Source: Campylorhamphus procurvoides | Lineage: Eukaryota > Chordata > Aves > Passeriformes > Dendrocolaptidae | NCBI GenBank assembly: GCA_013396655.1 | Contig: WBMV01000093.1 | Coordinates: 1,046,208 to 1,110,207, forward strand | Length of the DNA: 64,000 nt | Direction: 5' to 3' | Shown: positions 12,083-24,400 of the stretch, piece by piece | Layout: each line of letters starts with the position of its first letter | Numbering within the stretch: the stretch's first letter is position 1 | Program-made: the position numbers and the translations under genes | Notes under the pieces: generated by a model | The model's database searches: none | The model's input: only the letters and a program-made list of their open reading frames with translations | What the model was told of the DNA's origin: nothing

Positions 12083-13153
12083 AAAACATTCTCGAAATTA
12101 TTTTGCTTCCATTTTAGTGTCAAACTGACAGGATAATGCAGTGACTACTGTAGGTTGCCACAAATCCCAGAGCAGAAGTCAGGTACCTGCTGGCCCACTC
12201 GTGCACAAAACCAAAACCAGAGCAGCTCTGGGTGGGTGTGTGTTCGTGCTGTAACGACATGTCCTGGGTGCAAAATAAGTCAGTCCTGAATAGGTATTCT
12301 ATAACAGCTCTTTATTCAGTCACACGATCTGTGGTGCTCTTGCTCAACAAGACTTGTGCACTGCATGTCCTCCTTTTGGGAAATTACACGACTAAAAAGA
12401 GACATTTCAGTTTCTTTTTAAGCAGATATCACTGGGCAAAAAGAGACAAGAGATTAGGCCACTTCTCCCACATACAGGATAATCAAACATTGGGTAGGCT
12501 GGGAAAAGTATAGGGAAAAAAACCAGCTATAATATTGCAGGAATTTGTACAGATCCTTTCCAGCAAACTGTGTGAGAGTACACATGATGTTGAGTCCTGC
12601 ACAGGTGTAATTGCAAAAAACCATCTTTCTTGAATTTCTGTAGGTGAGCCCACGCAGCCATACCAGAGTCAGGCCACATTCCTGGTGCTAACACCTCTTT
12701 TCTGTTCCTTTTTAATATAGCAGGTGTTAATATATAAGGTGCTTCAAATTGTACCTCTAAAATATTCATTTTCCCAAATATCACATTTCTAGTCATATTA
12801 TTTAAATGTATCAGGAAAGCTTCAACTAAATCTTTTAATCCCATTTGATCTACAAACAGAGCTGCAACATGACAGGTTGGATTAATGCATCTGGCATTTG
12901 TGAACGCAGCAAACAGACAGCAAGTGCTGCTGCTCTTTCCCTTCTGCTTTTGTAGCACCAGGCTAAACTAAAACAAACCCCTTCCCTATATCTCCATTTG
13001 ATTGAAAGCTAGACATGCACAAAAGGGTGAAGTATCCTAAGTGATGGGCTCAGTGGGATATTGAATTTATGTCTATGCTTTGATGCTTCTGAGTTTCGTT
13101 TTCTGCTCCTGAGTAGAATTAATTCTGTTCCCCACAGGAGTCAATACATAACA

Positions 13154-13169
13154 CCCCCCCCCCCCCCCC
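13154..13169. repeat. (C)16 homopolymer
   Basis: This is an uninterrupted run of sixteen C. The length in an assembly is prone to sequencing error, and the run may form G-quadruplex or i-motif structures. No function is inferred. Confidence 0.9.
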
Positions 13170-13975
13170 ATTTTATTGTTTTAAATCCAACTTTTGTGAA
13201 TACGCAAGAGGTCAAGGAGAGACAGAAGGAAAGAAAGATGGAGAGGGGACTTTTTACAGCACAAGTGCCATTAAGACCCTTTTTAATATACTAAGCCCCA
13301 TTTTGTCTGTCTTGGTTTCAAAAAGAGAGAAAGCTCTTTTAAAGGGAAATCCTGAATCCTCATTTCCAATTCCACTTTCTCCCTGACAACCCTTTACCTT
13401 GTGTTCTTGACAGTTACACAGCTGACAGCATCACTTTTCCCCTTACGCTCTGCAGCAAGAGCCTGAAACAAGGTAGCCAGCTCCCTGTAGAGTCTGATCC
13501 AGCATCCCCAAATCCAAGGGGAAAACCCCATCGGCTCTGACCCCACAAGCCTGGGCTGGGTGTGGGAAAGCAGGTGAGTCTCCCAAAGATCACTGAACCA
13601 ATAAGACACTGTTCAGGCTTCCAGAGACTCAACAGTATTCAGGACAGCCACCTCCACACCACAGAGGACATTCCAAAGAGTGTAAAAGCACAAGAATTTA
13701 TGGAACAAAGCAATAAAATGGAACAAAATGGGTATTCTCAGGTAGGGAGGGAGAAAAGGACAATGCTACAAAGAAAGGGCTTTGTCTGGAAGTTTGCTTT
13801 CTGACAGCCTGTGCCCTGGTTGCAACATGATGTTGCTCCAGATTTTTCAGTGGTCTGAATGCTAAGCCAATGGTCAGCTACATAATATAAATATCCAGGT
13901 TTCCAGGCACAGCAAAACCATCCCTCTTCCAGCAGTTACATAAAACCCTACTTGCCTCACTTACAAGGATGAGGT

Positions 13976-14022
13976 GTAAATTCCAGGGTGAATACCCTCC
14001 AAGTGAGGGTAAATTCCAGGGT
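13976..14022. repeat. Direct repeat of GTAAATTCCAGGGT, 33-bp period
   Basis: The 14-base word GTAAATTCCAGGGT occurs exactly at 13976-13989 and again at 14009-14022. This suggests a small local duplication of about 33 bases with diverged spacer. Confidence 0.75.
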
Positions 14023-14639
14023 TGCATGTAATGTGTGGTGTGAAGGGATGTTTCAAACATCTGTCCATTTTCTTACCAACATCATTCCACCAGACATGAC
14101 CCTGGACAACCTGAAGCACCCAGGGCTCATGCCAGAAAGGTGCTGAATCCCTTGTGCCCAGCACAGTGTCCTTGCCCAGCTCCACACTAATAGATCCATG
14201 GAAGAGATGTTCCCCACCCTTCAAAAGCCAGGGTAGAGGGACATAAAGAGCACTGCCACAACCAAGACCTCAAATCTCAGCCAACTTCTCATCACCTGAG
14301 AAGAGCAGCAGTCAGTTCGAAAGTTCAGAACTGAGGTTTGAAAACTAAGGACCTCAATATAACCAATATTTGTCTTTGGCTGAGTTTGCAGGTAGGTTGA
14401 CACAAAGCCTATGACTTGTACCAAATTCAAACTGTGCCTTTCCTTTGAAATCTACTGTTCTGTTGAGATTTCTTCAGTAAAGTCCTTCTTTGGAGAAGGA
14501 TAAAATCCTTCCTCAGAAGTGGTGCAGAAACCCTATGGAGAAGCAGCAGGTCTATGCAGGACCCACATCACGCAGGCATTGACTGATTGACCCTTCCTTC
14601 CCCAGTGGGGCTGCACTGACTGCTGGGCCAGGCAGGGAT

Positions 14640-15070
14640 ATTCACATTGGGTCCAGATTTGTTTAATCCAGGGCCTCACATGGCTTTAATACAGACCTAC
14701 TCTTTAATGCAGACTCTCTGCTGTTTTGGCACTAATAGTGTCAAATGGCATTAATTAAAACAAAACGCCTATAAAGCAGGGTGGATTCATTAACAATAAG
14801 TGAGGAGATATTTTTCTTTCCTTTTTTTTTTTTTTTGGGTTAGGATTTTAATGAATAAACAGCAATTCCTATTCATTATTTATCTACTTCTGAATTTTAA
14901 TGAATAGTTCCCAGCTCTCATTAACAAATCTCTGTATTTATGGAAAACTGGCACTTCATAAATATCAAATTGTGCTATATTATGTGCTGGTTTAATATAA
15001 ATATAGAAATTCTGTAATTATCACTCGAACTGATCATTAAAATTCAAAAGCAGATAAATAAAGCCAAGCT
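14640..15070. promoter_or_regulatory. Candidate conserved non-coding element, homeobox-word dense
   Basis: This is strongly AT-rich, repeat-free sequence. TTTTAATGAATA occurs twice (14846-14857 and 14895-14906), with an opposite-strand ATTCATTA between the copies. Further TTAATTAAAAC, CTCATTAAC and GTAATTATC words are nearby, and a run of 15 T lies at 14822-14836. Repeated TAAT-type words at short spacing are typical of homeodomain-bound enhancers. That role is inferred and untested. Confidence 0.3.
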
Positions 15071-18000
15071 TCCTGTGTTATTATTCAGACAAAACATCTT
15101 TCTTTTCTTTTCTAGGTGGTTCCCCATCCCTCCACATGTCACACCCTTTCTTGGGGTGGCACACATCCACAGCGCACCTTGTAGGTGGCACCTTTCTGCT
15201 GTGTTATGCAAGGTTCCTGCCCTGTGCCAGAGCAGGAACTCTTCTGTTGGCCTGTTTCCCCCCAGCCTCACCTCTCTAGGTCATGAGATTCCTGGTAGAC
15301 ATTTTCATTCTACACTGATCTGTCCTTTTTCCCCCCTCGACACTGTTATTGACTTTTGTATTATCACAGCATAAACCATTAGCCATTTTATGCAAATCCC
15401 CATGTTGAATGAAATCTGTGTCAATCCATAAAATCAAATTCGAACGTGCCGTGCGATGTAAGTGTGTAGAGCTGCCTTTGTTCAAAACCACTGGGAGGAA
15501 AACTCACCTGATCCCATCCAAACCAAAGTCAGCCACTGCAATCTGCTCTCCATTTGATCCCACTCCCTCTGGATTACAGAACAGGTCATATCCTTATCTC
15601 AGAGTGAGGGGAAAGCTGAAGCACCACTGCTGCTATCTAGTCTTGTCCCATGTTTATACCACTTAATTTCACATTAGTGCTTGATCCAGCATCAATTATC
15701 CATGAAAGTGAGCACAAACATTACAGTAACACACAACAGCACATCGGTCACCTGCACTTCAGTGGCCTCACTCAGGCCATTTGTAGCCAAATCCACAAGG
15801 CACACCAACATTTTCTAGATGTATGGTGGTACTCCCATCCCAAAGCACAGGGAGCTAAAATGCTGAAGAACGTGAGATGTGCCCAGGGTCACAGGATTGT
15901 TCTGGCTCAGAGGCAGGACCACAGTGGCTACTCAAGGAGAAAAGCACAAAGGCATTTAAAAGGCAGATAAAAACATGACTCTTAAAAAGCAGAATCTATA
16001 TTAGACTAAAAACCCTGGAGATTCTGTGGGTCGATATATTATCAGGGCACTGCAGCAGCTGTGTTGCGTTAAAGGTTATTCTTTTAAAAATCAAACCCAT
16101 GAAAGCATTTAAAGTCAGGAAAATTTCATGTTCCCTGATTGCATCAGGCCACGAAACCAAAGGCTGCCCAGGCTCCATGTCTCTCTTTAGACAAGCCTAT
16201 ATGCAACATTCCGCCCAGGTTTTTGAAAGTTGGGCAATGTCCTTGCCACAATGCTGGAGATATTTGTGACAATTGTTAAAAGAGTTAAACGAGGTATGAT
16301 TAGCAAATGGAAGACCCATGACTCTTTTTAATTAAAATTCTTGTTTTTTCTTTTGTTCAAAAAATCCTCATCTCACTGGAGTTTTGCATGTCGATGCACC
16401 TGTAATGAAAAAGACTTTGGATCTCAAAGATTATGGCTCCATCTGAGCATCAGGTCATTTATCAGGTTGGCCATGGGAAAATTTCTTTCCAGTTTGCTGA
16501 CAAAGATTAGGTGGTTCATGATAGCTTAATCCAAAACTTCCCTTGTGCCATAACTGGTACTTATGAGTTCCCCAGAGCTAAATCAGACCAACACTCTTCC
16601 AAATTGCAGAGTCAACTGAGTCAACACTCCCCACACCACCTCTGAGAAGAAATGACACTTCTCTCCTTTTTTAGTCCATTTCACTATAGAACAGTGAAGT
16701 TTAGAGAAAGTGTTGAGTTTGACATGTTTTAAGCCTAGCTTCCCCAAAGCTCTTGGCATTAAGGAAACCAGGTAGTACACTAGCCCTTCACCTCATTTCT
16801 TCTACCTGCTTTTCTTTGCTTTACATAAACTTTGCCTTTTCTCTTACACAGATATTGTAACCACCCTGGAGCAGGAGGAGTGTGTTCAGTCTCCATTGGT
16901 TTGGCATCTCATAGGATGAGGCTCTGCTTTATCAATGCAGGCCCAGAAATAAAGATAAGACAAACAGGAGGATGGATCAGCTACAGCCCTTGCCCACAGC
17001 CATTACAGGCAGGCTGCAGAGCCAGCAAGCCAGTCCCTGGGAGAATGCACTGAAATCCCAGTGTGCAAACCTCATCTCCCAGAACACTGCCTTTCCCAAC
17101 AGGGAATGCTGCAATCAGCTGTTACCAAAAGCAAAAACCCCACAACTTTTTCTCTTACACTCTTCTTGTCCCCTTATTTCTATACCACTTTTTAACTCCA
17201 GCTCCACTTTTTCAGTCTGATCCTTCTTCTGTTGTGCTGAGCTTCTCCACAGTGCTGGCAGCTGCTATTCAGGGTCTGTAGAGGGCTGAAGGTTTCATTA
17301 GAGCAAAGCCCTCCTGATGCTGGGCATTGTGCATGACTCAGCAGCGTAGTCTTTAATCTTCTCCCACCACCCCTTCCCACACTGGAGTGGTTCTCCTCCA
17401 GGACACACATCCCCTTGGCATGTCATGTTGAAAGACAGAAGCTCCTGAAATATTCTTGAGTTTATTATCACAGTTGCAGCAACAGAAACATTTTACTTTT
17501 CTGTCTGAATCAATACAGGGATCTTCCTTTTTTTTTATATTTTTTTTAATGACTTGCCTACACAACTGTTTCACTGCCAAGCTCTTCAAAAGCTCAAGGA
17601 GAGGAAGATCTGTGGTATCATTCTGGCTGTGATTTCTGTATATCTTTCAATTGCCCATCTACAAGAGGGTCAGTCTTGTACATTTTAACCACATTTCCAC
17701 TCCATCCCACATTTGATGTTGACCTACTTCCTCATGCCATAATTCACTAATATTCCTTTCAGCATCCAGATAATAAAGTGAGAGGAAAAATCCAAATCTG
17801 ACTTGCACCAAGCAATTATTTTCACGTCCATCTGTATTCGCTGTGTTAGTGCCAGGGTTTTGTTAATGTACAATAGAGGATAATGAGATGACTTTTTAAT
17901 TCTCCATCTTCTTCCATCTGAAGCTCTGAGAGCTCTGGGGAAAGACAAAAGCTGTCATGTTTTACCAGGGTAGTGCTTCAATCCGCACTGTGCCTCAGTG

Positions 18001-20090
18001 ACTACAGCCATGTGTTCATGGGAAATGCAATGTATAAGTGGATAAATAAATAAATGAATGAAAACCCTTATGTTAAACAGTTGCTATAGGTTCAATAACA
18101 CCTCAGGTGATTTATTTCTCTTTAAAAGTACTGATCCTTCAACGTAAGTCCTTGGGTAATCCCCTGACAAACCAGAGGCACAGGTGGGAAGATGAAGCAG
18201 GTTAGCTGTGTAGGAGACAGATGGAGTTATCTTACAAATAGCTCGAGCTGTATAACTGAAAACACAGCAATGAGTAATGACACTACACAAAATCTCTGCT
18301 TCAGGACTGTCCCTGGAAAAAGGAAACCTCTTCTGTCACCTAATATGTGAGCTACAAGGCACGATGCCCTCGCCAGGTGAGCTCACCCCTGTTCTGCTGA
18401 ACTGGGCTCTGGACAGCAAACTGTGCAAAACTGCTGATGGAACTGCAGAGCAGCCCTGGCCTCCCCAGTCCTCCTGAGAGCTGTGCCAGGCACAGAGTGC
18501 CCACCACGCCAGGACTGGACAGGGGTTGATGGGCCTCAGGGCCAGGAGAGCCCGTGGTGAGCATCCAGCTCAACTTCACACACCACATGCTGTGACCATG
18601 TCCCAGGTGTGTCATATTTAGCACAAGGTGTCTGTAGGCTCTGACCCCACAGCTCTGGGGATCCTGGGAGTCTGCTGCCTACAAGAGGCCATGCCAATGT
18701 TTATCACATGTTGGAGCAAAATAACGAAGACCTCAATGTTAAACAATGACCTCTCAAGTATATCACACACAGAATATGTGCTGTGCTAGGAGTTTTCTTT
18801 TTTTCCTGCCTTTCAGGGTTGCTATATTCCACAGCTTGCTGTTGTTTGCTCTCCATGGTGATAGGTGACACAGTGTCCTCACCATTTTTCTGCATGGAAA
18901 TCTCTCTAAACTCCCCTTTCTTTTCTGGAGAAGATGTACATGAGATTCTGCTTTTGCAAAGACTGACTAGGACTCCAGTGTGACAAACACACAGTCTGAA
19001 GGATACACTGCCTACATTCAAACCAAAGGACTTGGAAATGCATGTGATCTCCTCTGTATCAACCAATGAGAGCTTTCTAAATAATGTCAGAGCATGGTCT
19101 GGCCAATACTAGAAGTCCTTGACACAGAAGCAGAAATTTTCCAAGTTATACTTCATTTAAAACATAATAGATTTTGACTAGTAAAACTGCAGCACATTCA
19201 GAGACTCCCAAATTATGATTAACATGAGCCAGAAGTAAATAGATAGACCTTCAGGCCCAATGTTCCATCATATTCTTGAAATAATACTCTTGATCTAACA
19301 AAATAAATTACTGAAGAAAACTCTGAGTAAATATAAGTGAAGTAATTCTGCTGCCCTCAGTGGAGCTGGGACATCTGTTTACATCAGGATTAAACTTGGT
19401 GCACACATTTTTACTATTCTCAAACATCTGTTTTGACAGAACAACTTTTGCATTCCTGAATCTCTAAGAAACTCTCCAGAGTACAAATTCCTGGGTTAGA
19501 CAGAGAGACACCACCTCAGAAAGTTTCCTAAGTAACAAAAGAGCCAACACAGCCAAGTCTCATCAGAAAGAGATTATGAAAATCAAAATTTTACACCAAA
19601 ACACAAGGTTGCTTTTTTAAAGTAGGAGGGTCTTGTAATTGCCAGATTAGTAAAAATGCAATGCAGTATGGGTTTTAAATAAAAGCTACTTTTCTCTGGT
19701 GAACTAATTATTATGTCTCCTGATATTTTTTTATGCACAAATATTAATTCTGCATTAATTGTGTGCCACTGAATCCACTTGTAATTATAGTCTCTATCAA
19801 GGTGATGTTGTGGTGCCTGGTAGTTTCTGGTGTGTGTCTGCATACTGCACTGTTGGGAGAATTTTGTTCTGGCCTCACAAAAGCCTCTGAGAGTTTTAAC
19901 TGACTGTTTTATAACATATTTAGCATTTTGGAAAATTTTGTTTGAGCACATGAGTAGCTTGTGCCTTACAGCAAGGAAAGAAAAGTTAATAAATATGTAC
20001 ATGAGTGTTCTATGCACATAGAAATCTTCTAAAGAAAAGAAGTAACCTTCTCCAAACATATTTAATGACAAGCAAATAAACTCAGCTCCA
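15071..20090. other. Unique non-coding sequence, no gene supported
   Basis: About 5 kb lacks recognisable repeats apart from (AAAT)n-like sequence at 18041-18060 and T-runs near 17527-17550. GC-richer patches (18.35-18.6 kb) include a donor-like CCAG/GTGAGC at about 18374, but no coding exon can be built around it. A 162-codon minus-strand frame covers 19583-20071. It lacks any recognised domain and is treated as probably fortuitous. Confidence 0.45.
18041..18060. repeat. (AAAT)n-like short tandem repeat
   Basis: The segment GATAAATAAATAAATGAATG is a short interrupted AAAT/AATG array. Confidence 0.85.
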
Positions 20091-20093
20091 GGT

Positions 20094-20138
20094 CATGGTT
20101 GAAGCTGCGAGTTTGCAGCTGGTACACTTTCAACCATG
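20094..20138. repeat. Two-step inverted repeat (hairpin)
   Basis: CATGGTTGAA (20094-20103) pairs exactly with TTCAACCATG (20129-20138). Inside it AGCTGC (20103-20108) pairs with GCAGCT (20115-20120), giving a two-tier stem with an internal loop. Only pairing potential is visible, and expression is unknown. Confidence 0.65.
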
Positions 20139-20253
20139 TCCAAATACAGCAAAACAGAACCTTATGCTGGTAATGGCTGGGGCATGAGGAGACCCACCCT
20201 CATCTGAGTCCATAACCACAGCTGGACTGAAGTCACCCCAGCTCTGCACCTTC

Positions 20254-20297
20254 CACCAGCCTTGGGAGTCTGAGCCAACCTTCTCCCAAGGCTGGTG
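20254..20297. repeat. Perfect 15-bp hairpin, 14-base loop
   Basis: CACCAGCCTTGGGAG at 20254-20268 is the exact reverse complement of CTCCCAAGGCTGGTG at 20283-20297. A perfect 15-bp GC-rich stem is uncommon by chance in 64 kb. Possible explanations are a transcribed hairpin, a palindromic rearrangement or the remnant of an inverted-repeat element. The stem is short for a standard precursor miRNA. Confidence 0.75.
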
Positions 20298-20596
20298 AGC
20301 AGCCTGGCATGGGAAGCGCTGGGCAGCTGGAAGAACAGGCTGTGGCTTCTCTACAGCACTGCTTTCTGACACAACCCCATGGCTATCATCTGAAAATAGT
20401 AAGAGCATAGACAGGCAGCCATCCCAGACACAGGATGGTGAGATGTTCCTTGACCAGCTGTAATATTTCGAGAGTGACATGAAGAAGTGACCATAGGAGC
20501 CAGAAACCCAGAGCTCCTTAACTGTGCCTGCATTGTACTTGACCTGAATGGCTCTGGGGTCCTGGCACCCAACACCTGTGCCAGCCTGTGCTGGTG

Positions 20597-21448
20597 TGTC
20601 CCCCTCGCCGGCCCCGCTGTGATCTCAGAAATTCTTATTAGGCTCTGCCTTGATGAACAACCCCTCGGCTGAGCTGCTCTTGAGCTGATCAGGACACTGT
20701 CTGCTCCCAGGAACTTCTGCTGCCTAATCAGCTCTTGCTTTAATAAACAGGCTCAGAAACTTAATTTTCTTGCTGGAATAACAACCCAACGAAGTTACCA
20801 TCCTGAGTCGTGGCCAGGATGGAAAGTTCCCATGACTAAAGCCTGCTCTCTTCCAGCCCTATAAACAGTGGTGCTGAGAAGATCCTTTGAGCTCTCCTGG
20901 GCTGCAGCAGCTGCAACCAGTGACCTTGGAGTGTGGCCTCTCAGAGCTCATGAAATCTCAAATTTGCTGTACTTGGGGGATCACTGCTGAACAACAATGA
21001 TGATGGAGCCTGGTCTGACCCCACACATCGAGGCCAAACCCTTTGCCCACTGAGAGGGTGCAGAGGCATCACCTGAGTCATTCACTGAATTCTAGGGGAA
21101 TTTTTCACAAGTACCTTGCACAGACTGTGCATTTAGCTCTGTGCATGTGCAAGTGTGAATATGCCATAGCAAATGTACATGAATATTGCTCTCCTGGATT
21201 CTTATGTACTTTAGATTTGTAAGTAAGTCAGGCCTGTGACTTACTGTTGTGCTACAGTAAATTCTAAATGATTCCTTTGTTAAGTTGTTTGACTTTTTCT
21301 CAGTTTGCTTTTTCTCTGTGTGCTTTAACCATCTAGTAAGTAGCAGAGTGAACTCTGCCAATGAACTTTGTCATGCTTTCACTTTTATATTAAACCTTCT
21401 TTCATTCGTATCTTTGCCAGTGATTCTCTAAGTGACCTAAAACACTCA
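20597..21448 (+). mobile_element. Probable LTR of an endogenous retrovirus (boundaries tentative)
   Basis: The stretch has LTR-like order: a GC-richer start, TATAAA at 20860-20865, and ATTAAA at 21389-21394 near the end, then CTAAGTGACCTAAAACACTCA. A possible pair of flanking 6-mers is CTGGTG (20591-20596) and TTGGTG (21449-21454), differing at one base. The 5' and 3' limits are not secure because terminal inverted repeats are weak. Alternatively, TTGGTGACACGG after the end could be a decayed primer-binding site. No retroviral coding sequence follows. Confidence 0.45.
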
Positions 21449-21454
21449 TTGGTG

Positions 21455-24400
21455 ACACGGCCCCCATCAACAGCTTGTGCACAGCTTCATTTCAGCGTGA
21501 CCTCTCACTGCCTGTAAATCCCTTTTGGAAAGGTAGATTCCTCTGTGAAAGTAATTTTTTTTCTGTCTGACATGATCTCCACAGGGGAGATCAAACAGCT
21601 GGAGACTGAGCAAGTGATGGGCCATGCCAATGAAACCTGTTTTTAGGATACTGTAACAAGTGGATACACCTTGGAAATGAGATTTTGTCTCAGGAATGTA
21701 AAATGCAATCCACTGGACTAGCAGGATAGACATAAGAGGCCATAATGAGAGAAATAGGTGTAACTGGAGGCAAAGATGATCCTCCACCACCAGCACACGG
21801 CTGTGCCTCGGCAGCAGTGCATGTCCACATCCAAAGGATGAAGCTAATCTCAGGGAGAGTGTCAGCATCTCCCAGTGACAGGACAGCCCCCACATGGTTT
21901 TGTGCATATATTTGGAAACAGACACCTTAATGAAAAGAGATCAGTTGCCTCTTGAGCTCTACAACAGCCATCCCAGGCAGGTGTGGATCTCCAGTGAAAT
22001 TCTGAAGTTTCCAGTGAGCTGGAAGTGGATTATGCTCTATAAATGAACAAATCTGCCCGGGGTGACAGACATGGCAGGAGGTAGAATCTGGGGCTGTCAG
22101 CTGCTGCTGGGTCACTCGGGCAGAAAACCCTCCTCTGAGGTTTTATGTGTGGCTTTGTTGAGATTAGGGCTGCTTTCTCACCTTTCTTGTCAGGAGCAAC
22201 TGAATAGTTCAACAATGTTGTTAACCTCGTACAAAGGAAAATACATCCTGCCCCAATGTAGATTTTGCAGACCCAGGATGTTTCACCACTTCTGTAAAGT
22301 TGGCAATTTTGCTGTCTGGTCACATTTTCCTCCCTATCAACCTGGGCAGTGTGATTTGTTGCCCTAGAAAAAAATCAGTATTGTGTTAGAAGTACACAGC
22401 AGCAATAGTTCTAACATCTGACACAGCAGTAGTAAGTTCCTGACCTGACATTTAGAAGAGACTCTTCTTGACTCCAGTGTGCTTTGGAGTAAACCCTAAA
22501 GACCTTGCCCATACTTTACACCAGTAGTATTGCTTCTGATCAGCACTTGACTCTTCATCTGCTGTGGCTCCCGGGGTCTTTTTATTCTTTCCTAACATTC
22601 AGCTTACAGTCAAATGTCAGCTCCTCAAAAATAAGTGGTTGGCTTGTGGTTAAGGGATGGGAAGAAGAAGACTTGGTTAATTCCCAGCTCAACCACAGAC
22701 ATCCCAAGTGAGATTGACCAGATTGCTCACAGTCTGGTTAATTCCAGATGCACTGAACTGAATTGCTACCCAGTGGAATTTTTAGGTGCCTGGCATAATT
22801 GCAAATCAGACCCCTAAAATCTCCACTGACACCCAGAACTGTAGGGTAGGGACAATCCTACCACCTTTCTCTCACTTCCTGTAAGCCTGTCATGACCAGG
22901 CTCTTGGCTCTGAAAATCTTGTACAGCACTGAGCACGTGGAGCTCCAGGGGCTTTAACAGAAGAAAGAACCAAGGAGCAGAGACTTACCCTATGACAGGG
23001 TCAGCAGAAGGGGCTTCTCCCACAACCCAAGAAGATGACTGGAATATGCCAGAGGGAAAAAAAAAATTATAATTGTCTCAAACTTGGAAGATTACATAGG
23101 CTGACTCATGGGCACATGCAATGGGTTTCTAGTGGAGTGATTTTACTTCCTCATTTGAACCGCTCAAAAATGAAGGCAGAATTTTAGTTACACAGAAATT
23201 ACATCAAAAGGAAAAGCCAGATGTTTTGTGAATCCCACCACTAATGAGCTACAAGTGCTGGCTTTTTCCACTGTACAAGAAAATTATGAATTTTTAAACA
23301 TATACAAAACAAATTGTTTGTGATTATATTAGACCAAAAGAAAGAGGGAACATAAATTCAGAGATGAATAGCATAATATTGGATGCTTGCCTCACTGCTT
23401 GACTTCAATAACTTATCTCAATAAATCCCCCAGCAGAAAGCATCTTATATACTTCAAGCCTACAGAAGATGAGACGTGAATGCTGGAGGAATTACAAGAC
23501 AGAAGGGCATTCTTGCAACAGTGAACAAGCTGAAAATTACAAGGTAATGGAAACTCAGCGGGAGGCTCCCGTACCCTGCCATTAGCTAACTCCTGCAATG
23601 ATTGCTGCAGAAATCACTCAGGTTATGTAAGCACTGTGCACTGCTGCTGCACTTTGCATCACCCTCCACCTAAGCACACAGACAATTTAATTAGGCAAGA
23701 GGAGATACCTGAGCAAGAGAGACTTTGGCTAGCAGATGAAACAGAGGCTGCCTCCCAGCCAAATGCAGCCCTTTGTCCCAACATGACCAGCTGCCTGTCT
23801 CTGGGGCACTTTGACACTGACTGTACAGATCAGTTTATTAAAGCATTTATCATTTTCAAGTGAATATGGGCCCGACCTCCTCAAATTGCACTACTACTGT
23901 GACTGTGGAGGTCAGCAAAATGAAGAATTAACAGCAGGACAGTATTTGGCTCGAGTTCCTTAAAGGGCAATTCGTGCCCGTCCTTCATGCTTCTTCCCAC
24001 AGTCTCATCCCACAGAAACACTTGTTATTCCAGTCTTGGATAATAAGTCAGCTTCATATAAACATCTCTGTGCTGTAGCTCTTATTTTACCAATCAGGAA
24101 GTTAATGAGGGGAAGATACATTCCCAGTCCTAAAAAGAAAGAAGAAAATCAGCCTAGCAGGTGTGATATGTCAGAACAGGGTGGGATGTTCACTTAGAAA
24201 AAGGCACAAGAAAGCTGGAAAGAAGAAAATGCTCTCTCCAAGCAGATATACCACAGAAACAGGGGAAATCTTCTGATGAGAAATTCAGAACATGAAGGAG
24301 ATACAGGGGAGGTCCTGTTAAGATTTCCCCGGAGCTGGAGAAGGAGCAAGCAGTAGTGATGGCTCAGAGAGCATCTCTGCACATGTAGCAAATGACACTG

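Larger units (their letters stand above)
12083..14639. other. Unique non-coding sequence, no gene supported
   Basis: A 143-codon minus-strand frame at 12527-12958 is the longest here. It has no recognised domain, and frames of that length are expected by chance in 64 kb. The stretch also holds a C-run (13154-13169), a purine-rich patch near 13210-13250 and a 14-base direct repeat (13976-14022). Confidence 0.45.

Noticed and set aside
11394..12123. Minus-strand frames of 120-133 codons
   Set aside because: The right one is antisense to a CR1 fragment, and the left one has no domain and no supporting context.
12527..12958. 143-codon minus-strand open frame
   Set aside because: No recognised motif. 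A rough stop-frequency estimate gives one or two frames of this length by chance in 64 kb on two strands.
13976..14022. CRISPR-like array
   Set aside because: Only two copies of a 14-base word are present, with no regular repeat-spacer series. No CRISPR arrays are expected in a vertebrate genome.
18350..18480. Possible exon ending at CCAG/GTGAGC near 18374
   Set aside because: The donor-like sequence is good, but no acceptor-bounded coding frame with recognisable protein precedes it. Single donor matches are common by chance.
21449..21466. TTGGTGACACGG after the putative LTR as a primer-binding site
   Set aside because: The 18 bases do not match a tRNA 3' end that I recognise, and no retroviral leader or gag follows. 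It may simply be the flank or target duplication.
21467..21925. 152-codon minus-strand open frame
   Set aside because: No domain, overlapped by other frames on both strands, and no splice or promoter context.
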